64,000 nucleotides of DNA, taken from the NCBI RefSeq assembly GCF_017742835.1, contig NZ_CP072392.1, positions 4,898,180 to 4,962,179 on the forward strand, in the 5' to 3' direction. Position numbers and translations under genes: made by a program. The notes under the pieces are model-generated. The model was not told the DNA's origin. It did not search any database and worked only from the letters and a program-made list of their open reading frames with translations. Shown here piece by piece: positions 8,155 to 16,588 of the stretch. Every line of letters begins with the position of its first letter. Positions within the stretch are counted from its first letter, which is position 1. This DNA is from Aquabacter sp. L1I39 (GTDB lineage Bacteria > Pseudomonadota > Alphaproteobacteria > Rhizobiales > Xanthobacteraceae).

Positions 8155-9152
8155 GCGGGGATCATAGCCTTTTCTTCCGCCAGCACGCAGCGCACCATGC
8201 GGCCGGGCCCCAATTCCACCTTGGGCGGCAGGGCCTCCCGGCAGCGGGGCTGCACGAAGGCGCAGCGGGGCGCGAACGAGCAGGCGGCGGGTTTGACGTC
8301 CAGCGAGGGCGGGGTACCGGGAATGGTTTCGAGCCGCGCACCGCGCTTGGCCCCATGCACGGTGGAGGCGAGGAGGCCGCGCGGATAGGGATGCTCAGGC
8401 GTCCGCACGATCTGGGAGAGGCTGCCGGTCTCCACGATCTGGCCGGCATACATGACCGCCACCTTGTCGCAGATCTCGATGGCCACCCCGATGTCATGGG
8501 TGACGAAGATCACCGACATGCCCAGCTCCCGCTGCAATTCGCGCAGGAGGAGGAGGATCTGGATCTGCACGGTGGCATCGAGCGCGGTGGTGGGCTCGTC
8601 CGCCAGCAGGATCTTGGGGCGGCAGGCGAGCGCGAGCGCGATCATGGCGCGCTGGCGCATGCCGCCGGACATTTCGTGCGGATAGGCGTCGAGCCGGCGC
8701 TTGGCGGAGGGAATGCGCACCAGCTCCAGCATTTCCAAAGCGCGGGCAAGGCCGGCCGCGCGGCTCGCGCCCTCGTGGCGCATCACCGATTCCGCGATCT
8801 GGTGGCCGATCGTATAGACCGGGTCGAGGGCCAGCGCCGGCTCCTGGAAGATCATGGACACCGTGCGGCCCCGGAAGGCGGAGAGGCGCGCCTCGTCCAT
8901 GGCGAGCACATCCTCGCCCGCCACCTTCACCTGCCCGGTGATGGTGGTCTTCTTCTTCGGCAACAGGCGCATGAGGGCGCGCATGGTCACGCTCTTGCCG
9001 GAGCCGGATTCGCCCAGGAGGCCCAGCACCTCGCCCTCCTTGAGGGAGAGCGAGACGCCATTGACCGCATGCACGGTGCGCTCGCCGGAAAAGCGGATGG
9101 TCAGGTCGCGCACATCCACCAGGGGAGCGGCGCTGTCCGGAATGGCATTCAT
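8151..9152 (-). CDS. peptide/nickel-type ABC transporter ATPase, DppD/OppD
   Basis: The 333-residue ATPase has Walker A (GESGSGKS), signature (MSGGMRQR), Walker B (ILLADEPTTALDATVQ), H-loop (VTHDIGVA) and the C-terminal oligopeptide-transporter domain with a cysteine set (CSFAPRCAFVQPRCREA). That C-terminal set in DppD/OppD proteins is often linked to an FeS cluster. The real start is ATG 9152, which overlaps the amidase stop (ATGA); the frame stays open further upstream only as a shadow of the amidase gene. It works with the DppF-like ATPase, two permeases and binding protein of the same operon, although catalytic genes are interleaved. Confidence 0.92.
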   Translation of the reverse strand: MNAIPDSAAPLVDVRDLTIRFSGERTVHAVNGVSLSLKEGEVLGLLGESGSGKSVTMRALMRLLPKKKTTITGQVKVAGEDVLAMDEARLSAFRGRTVSMIFQEPALALDPVYTIGHQIAESVMRHEGASRAAGLARALEMLELVRIPSAKRRLDAYPHEMSGGMRQRAMIALALACRPKILLADEPTTALDATVQIQILLLLRELQRELGMSVIFVTHDIGVAIEICDKVAVMYAGQIVETGSLSQIVRTPEHPYPRGLLASTVHGAKRGARLETIPGTPPSLDVKPAACSFAPRCAFVQPRCREALPPKVELGPGRMVRCVLAEEKAMIPA

Positions 9153-10600
9153 GCGGGCAACTCCGGCATCTCGTCGTGGAAGTCGGTCTCGCGCTGGAAG
9201 GCGCAGCCCAGGCGAACGAGCAGCGCCTCGGCGAAGGGCTTGCCCACCACCTGCATGCCGATGGGCAAGCCGCTGGCAGAAAAGCCGCAGGGCAGGCTCA
9301 CCGCCGGCAGGCCGAGATAATTGACCGGCCGGGTGAAGCGGGTGATGCGCTGGATCATGGCCTCCGCGCCCACCGATCCGCCCACATCCGTCTCGGCGAT
9401 GGTGGGGGCGGGGGTGGGGGTGGCCGGGGCGATCCAGGCATCGACACCCGCCACCGCCTCCAAATGGGCCGCCAGCGCCGGCCCGCGCCAGCGCAGCGCC
9501 TCCAGATAGGTGACGGCGGGCACGGCGAAGCCGTTCTCCAGCCGGGCGCGCGCCTGCGCCCCATAATCCTGCGGCCGCTCCCGCACCCATTGGGCATGGA
9601 AGGCGGCGGCCTCCGCATTCAGCACCAGTTGCGAGGCGGACGATAGCCGCATCTGGTCGGGCAAGGTGATCTCGACGATGCACGCGCCGGCCCGCTTCAA
9701 GGTGGCGATGGTGTCTTCCAGCACCCGCGCCACATCGGCGTCGAGGTCGTCCACATAGAAGGAGGCGGGCACGCCGATGGTGAGGCCGCGCAGCGAACCG
9801 TCAATCTCGGCGAGATAATCGGGCACGGGCGCGGTGGAGGTGGTGGGGTCCAGCGGATCGGCCCCCGCCATCAAGGCGAGCAGCCGGGCGCAATCCTCCA
9901 CGGTGCGGGCCATGGGGCCGACCGTGTCGAGGGATTGGGAGAGCGGCATGGCGCCTGCGCGACTGACGAGGCCGGTGGTGGTCTTGATGCCGGACACCCC
10001 GCAGAAATGGGCGGGCATGCGGATGGAGCCGCCGGTGTCCGAACCGAGCGCCGCATAAGTGAGGCGCGCCGCCACCGCCGCCCCCGAGCCGGAGGAGGAG
10101 CCCCCCGTCACATGGTCGGTGTTCCAGGGGTTCCGGGCCGGGCCGAAATGCACGTTATGGCCGGTGGGGCCATAGGCGAATTCCACCATGTGCAGCGAGC
10201 CGAGCCGCACCGAGCCCGCATCCTTCAGCCGCTGCAAGGCGGTGGAGGTGGTGGAGGCGACAAAATCCCGCCTTATGGCGGAGCCGCACGTCACCACGTG
10301 GCCGGCATCGTAATACATGTCCTTATGGGCCAGCGGCACGCCGTGGAGGGGCCCCGGCTCCGCGCCCTTGGCCAGGGCGGCGTCCGCCGCATCGGCGGCG
10401 GCGAGTGCCGTTTCCGGCTCGATGGAGATGAAGGCATTCAGCACCGGCTGGAGGCGCTCGATGCGGGCGAGGCACGCCTGCGTCACCTCGCGGGAGGACA
10501 CCTCCTTGGCGGCGATGGCCTCGGCCACGGCGGAGAGCGTCATCAGCGCCGGGTCGGTGTCGAGGGCTGGGGCGAGCGAGCGGGTGAGGGAGGGGTTCAC
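9149..10600 (-). CDS. amidase-signature family amidase (AtzE/GatA-like)
   Basis: The 483-residue enzyme has the full amidase-signature triad: Lys93 (AHKD), the cis-serine at about 168 (GGSSSGSG) and the nucleophile Ser192 (SDTGGSIR). It begins with GTG overlapping the stop of the small AtzG-like gene (GTGA). An amidase directly after an AtzG/GatC-like partner recalls the AtzE-AtzG 1-carboxybiuret hydrolase, so this protein may need the small subunit. In this operon it probably releases ammonia or an acid from an imported amide or ureide. The substrate is not predictable. Confidence 0.9.
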   Translation of the reverse strand: MNPSLTRSLAPALDTDPALMTLSAVAEAIAAKEVSSREVTQACLARIERLQPVLNAFISIEPETALAAADAADAALAKGAEPGPLHGVPLAHKDMYYDAGHVVTCGSAIRRDFVASTTSTALQRLKDAGSVRLGSLHMVEFAYGPTGHNVHFGPARNPWNTDHVTGGSSSGSGAAVAARLTYAALGSDTGGSIRMPAHFCGVSGIKTTTGLVSRAGAMPLSQSLDTVGPMARTVEDCARLLALMAGADPLDPTTSTAPVPDYLAEIDGSLRGLTIGVPASFYVDDLDADVARVLEDTIATLKRAGACIVEITLPDQMRLSSASQLVLNAEAAAFHAQWVRERPQDYGAQARARLENGFAVPAVTYLEALRWRGPALAAHLEAVAGVDAWIAPATPTPAPTIAETDVGGSVGAEAMIQRITRFTRPVNYLGLPAVSLPCGFSASGLPIGMQVVGKPFAEALLVRLGCAFQRETDFHDEMPELPA

Positions 10601-10806
10601 TTTCCATCCTCCGCGCGGGCGGTGTTTTGCACCAGCTGGAAGGTTGCGGGTTCGAGGTCCAAGGGCAGCGTGCCGGCGATCACCGAGAAGCCCTTGAAGG
10701 CGGGGGTGAGGGCGGTTGCGATGCGCGCGGCGGTGGCCTCGGTGATCTCAAGGCCGGCGGTGCGGGCGGTGGCGGCGGCGTCCTCAGCCAAAAGTCCGTC
10801 TGTCAT
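10597..10806 (-). CDS. small AtzG/GatC-like subunit (DUF4089-like)
   Basis: This 69-residue protein lies immediately before the amidase and overlaps it by GTGA; its own ATG overlaps the upstream ATPase stop (ATGA). Size, helical character (ITEATAARIATALTPAFKGF) and position match AtzG-like DUF4089 proteins, which wrap around and stabilise AtzE-type amidases as GatC does for GatA. Similarity at this length is weak, so the assignment rests mostly on gene order. Confidence 0.62.
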   Translation of the reverse strand: MTDGLLAEDAAATARTAGLEITEATAARIATALTPAFKGFSVIAGTLPLDLEPATFQLVQNTARAEDGK

Positions 10807-11846
10807 GCGACCTCTCCCAAGGCGGGCGCGCGGCTGTGGCCGGAGCCGGGGATGACCATGTGGCAGGCGGCCATGTGCTCGCCCCCCGCCACCGGCGACA
10901 GCGCCGGGCAGACCGCGCTGCACACGCTTTCGGCCGAGGCGCAGCGTGTATGGAACCGGCAGCCCGAGGGCGGGTCAATGGGATTGGGCGGATCGCCCGT
11001 GATGGGCGGCACCATGGTGCGCGCATCCGGGTCCATGGCCGGCATGGCGGCGAGCAGTGCCTGCGTATAGGGATGGGCGGGGCCGTCCCACACCTCGTCC
11101 ACCGGCCCAAGCTCCACCACTTGGCCGAGATACATGACCAGCACCCGGTCCGAAATGTAGCGGACCACGTTCAAATCATGGCTGATGAAGAGATAGGTGA
11201 GGCCGAACTCGCGCTTCAGATCGGTGAGCAGGTTCAGGACCTGCGCCTCCACCGACTTGTCCAGCGCCGAGACCGCCTCGTCCAGGATCACGAGGCGCGG
11301 CTTCAGGGCAAGGGCGCGGGCGATGTTCACCCGCTGGCGCTGGCCGCCGGAGACCTCGTGGGGATAGCGGTTGGCGAAGACTTCCGGCCGCAGGCCCACC
11401 TTGCCCATCAGCTCGCGGGCGAGCGCCCGGGCCTCCTTGTCGGCGACGCCGTGCACCTTGGGGCCAAACGCGATGGAATCCTCGATGGTCAGGCGCGGAT
11501 TGAGCGAGGCATAGCTGTCCTGGAACACCATTTGCAGCCCGCGCCGGAAGTCGCGCATGGAGATCTGCTCGCCCACCAACTGGCCGTCGAACAGGATGTC
11601 GCCGCCGGTGCGCGGCATCAGGTGCATGATGAGGCGGGCGGTGGTGGACTTGCCGCACCCGCTCTCACCCACGATGCCAACGGTCTCGCCCTTGGCGATG
11701 GAGAAGGACACCCCGTCCACCGCCCGCACCGTCTTCTTGGGCTCAAACAGCCCGCCGCCGATGGGGAAGAGCTTGGCAAGGTCGGTGACGGTCAGGAGCG
11801 GCTGGGCGGCGCCGCCGAGATCGGGAATGGGCTCGATGGTGCTCAA
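10803..11846 (-). CDS. peptide-type ABC transporter ATPase, DppF/OppF
   Basis: The 347-residue ATPase shows GESGCGKST, VSGGQRQR, LVILDEAVSALDKSV and SHDLNVVR, and ends with the oligopeptide-transporter tail (GCRFHTRCASAESVC). The start is unusual: no ATG or GTG is present before the ATPase core in this frame, and a TTG at 11846 overlaps the permease stop as TTGA, giving an N-terminus LSTIEPIPD. I infer this start from the same overlap pattern in the rest of the operon. It is the second nucleotide-binding subunit of the importer. Confidence 0.9.
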   Translation of the reverse strand: MSTIEPIPDLGGAAQPLLTVTDLAKLFPIGGGLFEPKKTVRAVDGVSFSIAKGETVGIVGESGCGKSTTARLIMHLMPRTGGDILFDGQLVGEQISMRDFRRGLQMVFQDSYASLNPRLTIEDSIAFGPKVHGVADKEARALARELMGKVGLRPEVFANRYPHEVSGGQRQRVNIARALALKPRLVILDEAVSALDKSVEAQVLNLLTDLKREFGLTYLFISHDLNVVRYISDRVLVMYLGQVVELGPVDEVWDGPAHPYTQALLAAMPAMDPDARTMVPPITGDPPNPIDPPSGCRFHTRCASAESVCSAVCPALSPVAGGEHMAACHMVIPGSGHSRAPALGEVA

Positions 11847-12727
11847 TTGCGGATGTCCATGGCGCTGCGCAGCCCGTCGCTGAGCATGTTGAAGCAGATG
11901 GAGACGGCGAAGATCATCACGCCCGGCAGGGCCGCAACGCCCGGATTGACATAGATGGCGGTGCGCAGCGTGTTGAGCATGAGGCCCCATTCCGGCTCCG
12001 GCGGCTTGGTGCCGAGGCCGAGGAAGGACAGGCCCGAGGCCAGGATCATGGAGACCGAGATCAGCCCCGTGGCATAGACGAAGATGGGCCCGAGCACGTT
12101 GCCCAGCATGTGCACGCGCATGATGGTGAGCGCATTGGCCCCGGAGGCGCGGGCGGCGTCCACGAAGTCGAGGCTGCGCACGGAGGTGGTCACGCTTTCC
12201 GCCACGCGGGTGATCTGCGGGATGAAGACCACGGTGAGCGAGACGATGGAATTGACGATGCCCGCCCCCAGCACGCCGGAAATGGCGATGGCCAGCAGCA
12301 CCGAGGGGAAGGCGTAGAACACGTCGATGGTGCGCATGATGACGGTGTTCACCTTGCCGCCCGCATAGCCGGCGATGAGGCCGAGGCCCGTGCCGATGCA
12401 GAAGGCCAGCAGCACCGGCAGGATGCCGATGAGCAGCGACAGGCGCCCGCCATAGATGAGGCGGGAGAGCATGTCGCGGCCGAGCTCGTCCGTGCCGAGC
12501 GGGTAATTGGGCGTGCCGATGGGCTTCAGGCGCCGGATCATGGAGCCCTGATAGGGATCGGCGAGGCCGAGATAAGGCGCGAAGATCGCTGCCAGCAGGA
12601 TGGCCAAGAGGATGGCGGCGCAAACCATGCTGACCTTGTCCCGCGACAGGCGGCGCAGAACCGTGGCCCAATAGCCCCGCGCATTCTGGACCGGGGCGGC
12701 CTCGGCGGCGTCGGAAACGGCGCTCAT
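11843..12727 (-). CDS. peptide-type ABC permease, DppC
   Basis: The 294-residue inner-membrane permease has the OppC_N region and a BPD_transp_1 domain with an EAA loop (VDAARASGANALTIMRVHMLGN) and the LGTDELGRDMLSRLIYG motif typical of DppC/OppC. It follows dppB by only four bases. About six membrane segments are visible. It forms the transport channel with the DppB-like protein. Confidence 0.93.
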   Translation of the reverse strand: MSAVSDAAEAAPVQNARGYWATVLRRLSRDKVSMVCAAILLAILLAAIFAPYLGLADPYQGSMIRRLKPIGTPNYPLGTDELGRDMLSRLIYGGRLSLLIGILPVLLAFCIGTGLGLIAGYAGGKVNTVIMRTIDVFYAFPSVLLAIAISGVLGAGIVNSIVSLTVVFIPQITRVAESVTTSVRSLDFVDAARASGANALTIMRVHMLGNVLGPIFVYATGLISVSMILASGLSFLGLGTKPPEPEWGLMLNTLRTAIYVNPGVAALPGVMIFAVSICFNMLSDGLRSAMDIRN

Positions 12728-12731
12728 GGCC

Positions 12732-13685
12732 TCAGCTCCGCTTGATGCGCGGATCGATGGACGCCTGGGCGATATCGACCACGAGGTTGAGGAAGACGAA
12801 GAACAACGCCAGCACCAGGATGGTGCCCTGGAGCAAGGGCAGGTCGCGCTGGAAGATGGCGGAGTTCAAAAGGAAGCCCGTGCCCGGCCAGGAGAAGACC
12901 GTCTCGATCAGGATCGAGCCGCCCAGCAGATAGCCAAGCTGGAGCCCCATCACCGCGATGGCTGTAGGGGCGGCATTCTTCACCACATGGCGGAACACCA
13001 TGGTCTCCTTCAGACCCTTGGAGCGCAGCGCCTCCACGAAGTCCTGGGAGAGGATGTCACCGGTGAGCGCGCGCACCGTGCGCGTGACGATGCCCATGGG
13101 GATCACCGACATGGTGACCGCCGGCAGGATGAGATGGCGGATATGCGCCCAGTCCCATTCCCAGCCGGCCGATCCGCCGGGACCGGCACCCACCGCCGGC
13201 AGCCAGTTGAGCCAGACCGAGAAGATGATGACCAGCACCATGCCCAGCCAGTAATGGGGCACGGAGACGCCGGCCACCGCAATGGAGGTGGCGGCCTTGT
13301 CGATCCAGGTGTTGCGGAAATAGCCGGCGATGAGGCCGAAGAAGACGCCCAGCACGAAGCCGATGACGGACGCCGTGCAGGCCAGGATGAAGGTGTTGGA
13401 GACGGCGCGCATCACCTCGGAGAAGACCGGGCGGCCGGTGGCGATGGAGGTGCCGAGATTGCCGTGCAGGGCTTTCCAGAGCCAGATGCCGAACTGGACG
13501 GGCAGCGGCTGGTCGAAGCCGTAGGCGGCGCGCAATTGCGCGGCGAGCTCCGCCGAGGCGTCGGGGGGCAGCACCGCCACCAGCGGGTCGCCGGGGGTGA
13601 GATGCACCAGCAGGAAGCACACCAGCGCGACGGAGATGACGATGGGGATCACATAGATGATCCGCCTCAGGATATAGACCAGCAC
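12732..13685 (-). CDS. peptide-type ABC permease, DppB
   Basis: The 317-residue permease begins MLVYILRRIIYVIPIVISV, the usual DppB/OppB start, and contains the LTPGDPL motif and the EAA loop (VEALRSKGLKETMVFRHVVKNA). Six membrane segments are predicted by eye. It lies about 100 bases after the binding-protein gene and four bases before dppC. Confidence 0.93.
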   Translation of the reverse strand: MLVYILRRIIYVIPIVISVALVCFLLVHLTPGDPLVAVLPPDASAELAAQLRAAYGFDQPLPVQFGIWLWKALHGNLGTSIATGRPVFSEVMRAVSNTFILACTASVIGFVLGVFFGLIAGYFRNTWIDKAATSIAVAGVSVPHYWLGMVLVIIFSVWLNWLPAVGAGPGGSAGWEWDWAHIRHLILPAVTMSVIPMGIVTRTVRALTGDILSQDFVEALRSKGLKETMVFRHVVKNAAPTAIAVMGLQLGYLLGGSILIETVFSWPGTGFLLNSAIFQRDLPLLQGTILVLALFFVFLNLVVDIAQASIDPRIKRS

Positions 13686-13787
13686 GACGCGATCCTGCCT
13701 GGAGAAAAGAGGCGCGGGGCCGGGGAGGGTCCCGCGACTGAGCGGCGAGGGCGGCGAGGGCGGCCGGACGGGCCGCCCTCCATCAGG

Positions 13788-15467
13788 TCACTTCTCGAAA
13801 TAGACCGGCGAGAAGTCCACGAACCAGCTCTTGGGCTGCACGAAGCCCTTCAGCTTCGGGCTGAGCGCGCGCGGGCCCACGTCATGGGCCACATAGAGGA
13901 AGGCGGCATCGTCCACCGAGGCGGCGTGGAGTTCCGCCAGCGCCGCGTCACGGGCGGCCGGGTCGAAGGTGGAGCGGGCCTTCTTCACCAGCTCGTCGAA
14001 CTTGGGGTTGTTGATATAGCCCCAGTTGTTGGAGACCGGCGGAGCCATGGAGGACTGCAGGAAGCGCACCATGGCGAAGAAGGGGTCCATGGCCGCATAG
14101 GTCACGTTGATGGCATTGGAGCCGTTGGCGGACGGGTCCTTGGCGCCCTTGCGCCAGTTGGTGAAGAGCGTGTTCCACTCGATCACGTCCAGCTGCACGT
14201 CGAAATAGCATTCGGCGAGGGCCTGCTGGAGATATTCGTTCATGGGCAGAGGCAGCATCTGGCCGGAGCCGGAGGCCGAGGTCTGGATCTTCACGGGCAG
14301 CTTCTTGCTGGGGCCGAAGCCGGCCTCCTGCATCAGCTTCTGGCCCGCCTTCACGTCATACTTGATCTGGAAGGTGGGGTTGCCGCGCCAGGGATGGCCG
14401 GGCTCGAACGTGCCGGTGGCGGGGGCCATCAGGCCGCCCAGCAAGCCGTCCTTCATGCCCTCGCGGTCGATGCACAGGTTGGCCGCCTTGCGCACCCGGA
14501 TGTCGTTCCAGGGCGAGCCTTCCACGCGGGAGAACTGCCACGGCCACACATGGGGCTGCTCGTTGCTCTCGATCTTGAAGCCGCGGGCCTTGATTTGCGG
14601 CAGGGCGTCGGGGGCGGGGGCCTCGATCCAGTCCACCTGGCCGGCGAGGAGGGCGGCGGTGCGGGCATTGGCCTCCGGCATGGGCAGGAGCACCATCTTG
14701 TCGATCTTGGGAATGCGCGCCTTGTCCCAATAGGCCTCGTTCTTGGCCAGCTCCAGCCGCTCGCGGGGAACGAAATTGGTCATCTTCCACGGGCCGGTGC
14801 CCGAGGCGTTCTTGGCAAAGGCGGTCCAGGCGGCGGCGGATTTCGCCTTGGCGTCGGCCCCCTCGGCGGCGTCATAGAGCTTCTGCCACTGGGCGGGGCT
14901 CGCCATGAACAGGTTGGTGAGATTGTAGGGCAGGAAGGCGTCCGGCTCGGAGGTGGTCAGCTCCACCGTCAGGTCGTCGATCTTCTTGGCCGAGCGCAGG
15001 GTCGGCATGCGGGAGGCGGTGACGCCCACCTGGCTGGCGTCGAACTGGGGTGCTTCCTTGTTCAGCACCTTGTCCACGTTCCACACCACCGCGTCCGCAG
15101 TGAAGGGCGAGCCGTCATGGAAGGTCACGCCGGGGCGCAGCTTGAAGGTCCACTTGGTCTTGTCGGCGTCGTTCACGACCCATTCGGTGGCAAGGCCGGG
15201 GATGAGCACGGACGGCTTGGTGGCGGACGACAGGTCCCAGTTCACCAGCGCGTCATACATGGTCAGGCCGGTGAAGCGGTTGCCCTCGAAGCCCTGGTCC
15301 GGCTGGCCGAGCGTGCGCGGAATGTCCGCCGCCGTCATGCCGATGCGCAGCGTGGTCTGGGCGGCGGCAAGGTCCGGGGCCGCGAATGCGCCGCAGGTGG
15401 CGAGCAGCAAGGCGGCGAGGGCCATGCGGCCACGACCGGCACGCGGGCTTTTCTCAGGAAGCAGCAT
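13788..15467 (-). CDS. peptide/ureide ABC substrate-binding protein, DppA/OppA family
   Basis: The 559-residue SBP_bac_5 protein has an N-terminal signal segment (MALAALLLATCGAFAAPDLAAAQ) and family blocks such as WTFKLRPGVTFHDGSPFTADAVVWN and GTGPWKMTNF. It is the first gene of the operon, so the promoter should lie in the 248-base gap shared with the divergent racemase gene. Family members bind peptides, nickel, opines or other small amides. With ureide-degrading enzymes encoded in the same operon, a ureide or amide is the likely ligand (inference). Confidence 0.9.
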   Translation of the reverse strand: MLLPEKSPRAGRGRMALAALLLATCGAFAAPDLAAAQTTLRIGMTAADIPRTLGQPDQGFEGNRFTGLTMYDALVNWDLSSATKPSVLIPGLATEWVVNDADKTKWTFKLRPGVTFHDGSPFTADAVVWNVDKVLNKEAPQFDASQVGVTASRMPTLRSAKKIDDLTVELTTSEPDAFLPYNLTNLFMASPAQWQKLYDAAEGADAKAKSAAAWTAFAKNASGTGPWKMTNFVPRERLELAKNEAYWDKARIPKIDKMVLLPMPEANARTAALLAGQVDWIEAPAPDALPQIKARGFKIESNEQPHVWPWQFSRVEGSPWNDIRVRKAANLCIDREGMKDGLLGGLMAPATGTFEPGHPWRGNPTFQIKYDVKAGQKLMQEAGFGPSKKLPVKIQTSASGSGQMLPLPMNEYLQQALAECYFDVQLDVIEWNTLFTNWRKGAKDPSANGSNAINVTYAAMDPFFAMVRFLQSSMAPPVSNNWGYINNPKFDELVKKARSTFDPAARDAALAELHAASVDDAAFLYVAHDVGPRALSPKLKGFVQPKSWFVDFSPVYFEK

Positions 15468-15715
15468 TTGGGGGTCCCCTTTGGATCTGACCGGAATGCT
15501 TAAGCAACCGCCATGCCAGCGCGGTGGCGCGGGGCTTTGCGGGCTTTCCTTTGGGGAAAGTCGGGAATGAATCGTCGACGGTTTGTCTATGAAAATTTCA
15601 TTTGCACAAAAATAAGTCTGCTGCCGCTTTAGGCATGCATCACAGTGGCGTTTCGGTCTGTGATCCGCTCCACTAGGGCCGTGGGGCGGAGCGCCGCGCG
15701 GGCCGGAGTGAAAAC
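15468..15715. promoter_or_regulatory. divergent promoter region between dppA-like and racemase genes
   Basis: The 248-base gap separates two divergent genes and has an AT-rich core at about 15585-15625. A short inverted repeat TTTCC-N5-GGAAA lies at about 15547-15561. No regulator gene adjoins and I could not assign an operator to a named family. Confidence 0.4.
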
Positions 15716-16414
15716 GTGAAGCTTCTGATTTTGAATGCGAATACCTCGCAGGACGTGACGGCCCGCATGGTGAGGGCCGTGGAAGCCCTGTGCCCAGGGA
15801 ATGTTCACTGCGTGGGCGCCACCGCCGCTTTCGGCGCGCCTTATGTCTCCACCCGCGCGGCCGTGGCGGTGGCCGGCCATGCGGCCTTGGAGGCGGTGCG
15901 CGCCGCCGTGGCAGCCGAGGCGGCGGCGGGGCGGCCGCCCTTCGATGCCTGCCTCTATGCCTGTTTCGGCGAGCCGGGCATCGAGGCCCTGCGGGCGGAC
16001 AATACCTTTCCCGTGGCTGGTATGGCGGAGGCTTCCATCCTCACCGCCCTGCAACTGGGCGAGCGCTTCTCCCTCATCACGGTGGGCGCGGCCTGGCCGG
16101 GCATGCTGCGCGACCTCATGCGGCGCACCGGTCTTGAGGCCCGCTTTGCCGGCTTCGGCCTGATTGCGGGCGATGCGCTGAGCCTTGCACGTGGGGAAGG
16201 GGAGGGCGTCGCTCTGGTCAAGGCGGCGGTGGAGGAGGTGCTGGCCACGCAGGCGCCGGAGGTGGTGATCGTCGGCGGGGCCTCGCTGTCCGGATATGCC
16301 CGCGCGCTGGCGGGGCAGTTTCCGGTGCCGGTGCTGGATTCTCTCGCCGCGTCCCTGGAGCAGGCTTTGGCGCTTGCGCGGTTGCAAGCGGGGCGTGGCG
16401 CCGGCTCAGGATGA
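15716..16414 (+). CDS. Asp/Glu/hydantoin racemase superfamily protein
   Basis: The 232-residue protein matches the hydantoin/allantoin racemase group: MKLLILNANTSQDVTARM at the start and the first active-site cysteine in LYACFGEPG. The second catalytic cysteine of true racemases, usually in a GCAG-like motif, is replaced here (VVIVGGASLSG). Loss of one of the two acid/base cysteines argues against ordinary two-base racemisation, so it may be an isomerase, a lyase or a one-sided enzyme. It diverges from the ureide operon, in keeping with a role on allantoin- or hydantoin-like compounds, but the reaction is unproven. Confidence 0.8.
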   Translation: MKLLILNANTSQDVTARMVRAVEALCPGNVHCVGATAAFGAPYVSTRAAVAVAGHAALEAVRAAVAAEAAAGRPPFDACLYACFGEPGIEALRADNTFPVAGMAEASILTALQLGERFSLITVGAAWPGMLRDLMRRTGLEARFAGFGLIAGDALSLARGEGEGVALVKAAVEEVLATQAPEVVIVGGASLSGYARALAGQFPVPVLDSLAASLEQALALARLQAGRGAGSG

Positions 16415-16588
16415 CGCGCAACTTGGCTTCGCGAGGGCACGCCCCCATATGACGAGGCGTCGGAGACCACGGGAAAACCACGGGTTACCCTTGCCGCCGA
16501 CCTCGTGTATAAGCCGCTACCCCGGCCGCAAAGACAAGAAGCTTAAGGCCCGAGCAGTGTCGGACCGCTTCCGGCCGGAGGAGACAAT

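Noticed and set aside
8151..9683. 510-codon reading of the DppD gene
   Set aside because: The part beyond 9152 is in the shadow of the amidase gene; the real protein starts at the ATGA overlap.
12726..15503. 925-codon open frame on the plus strand
   Set aside because: Antisense to dppB and dppA, low-complexity His/Gly/Arg/Glu composition, no start signal.
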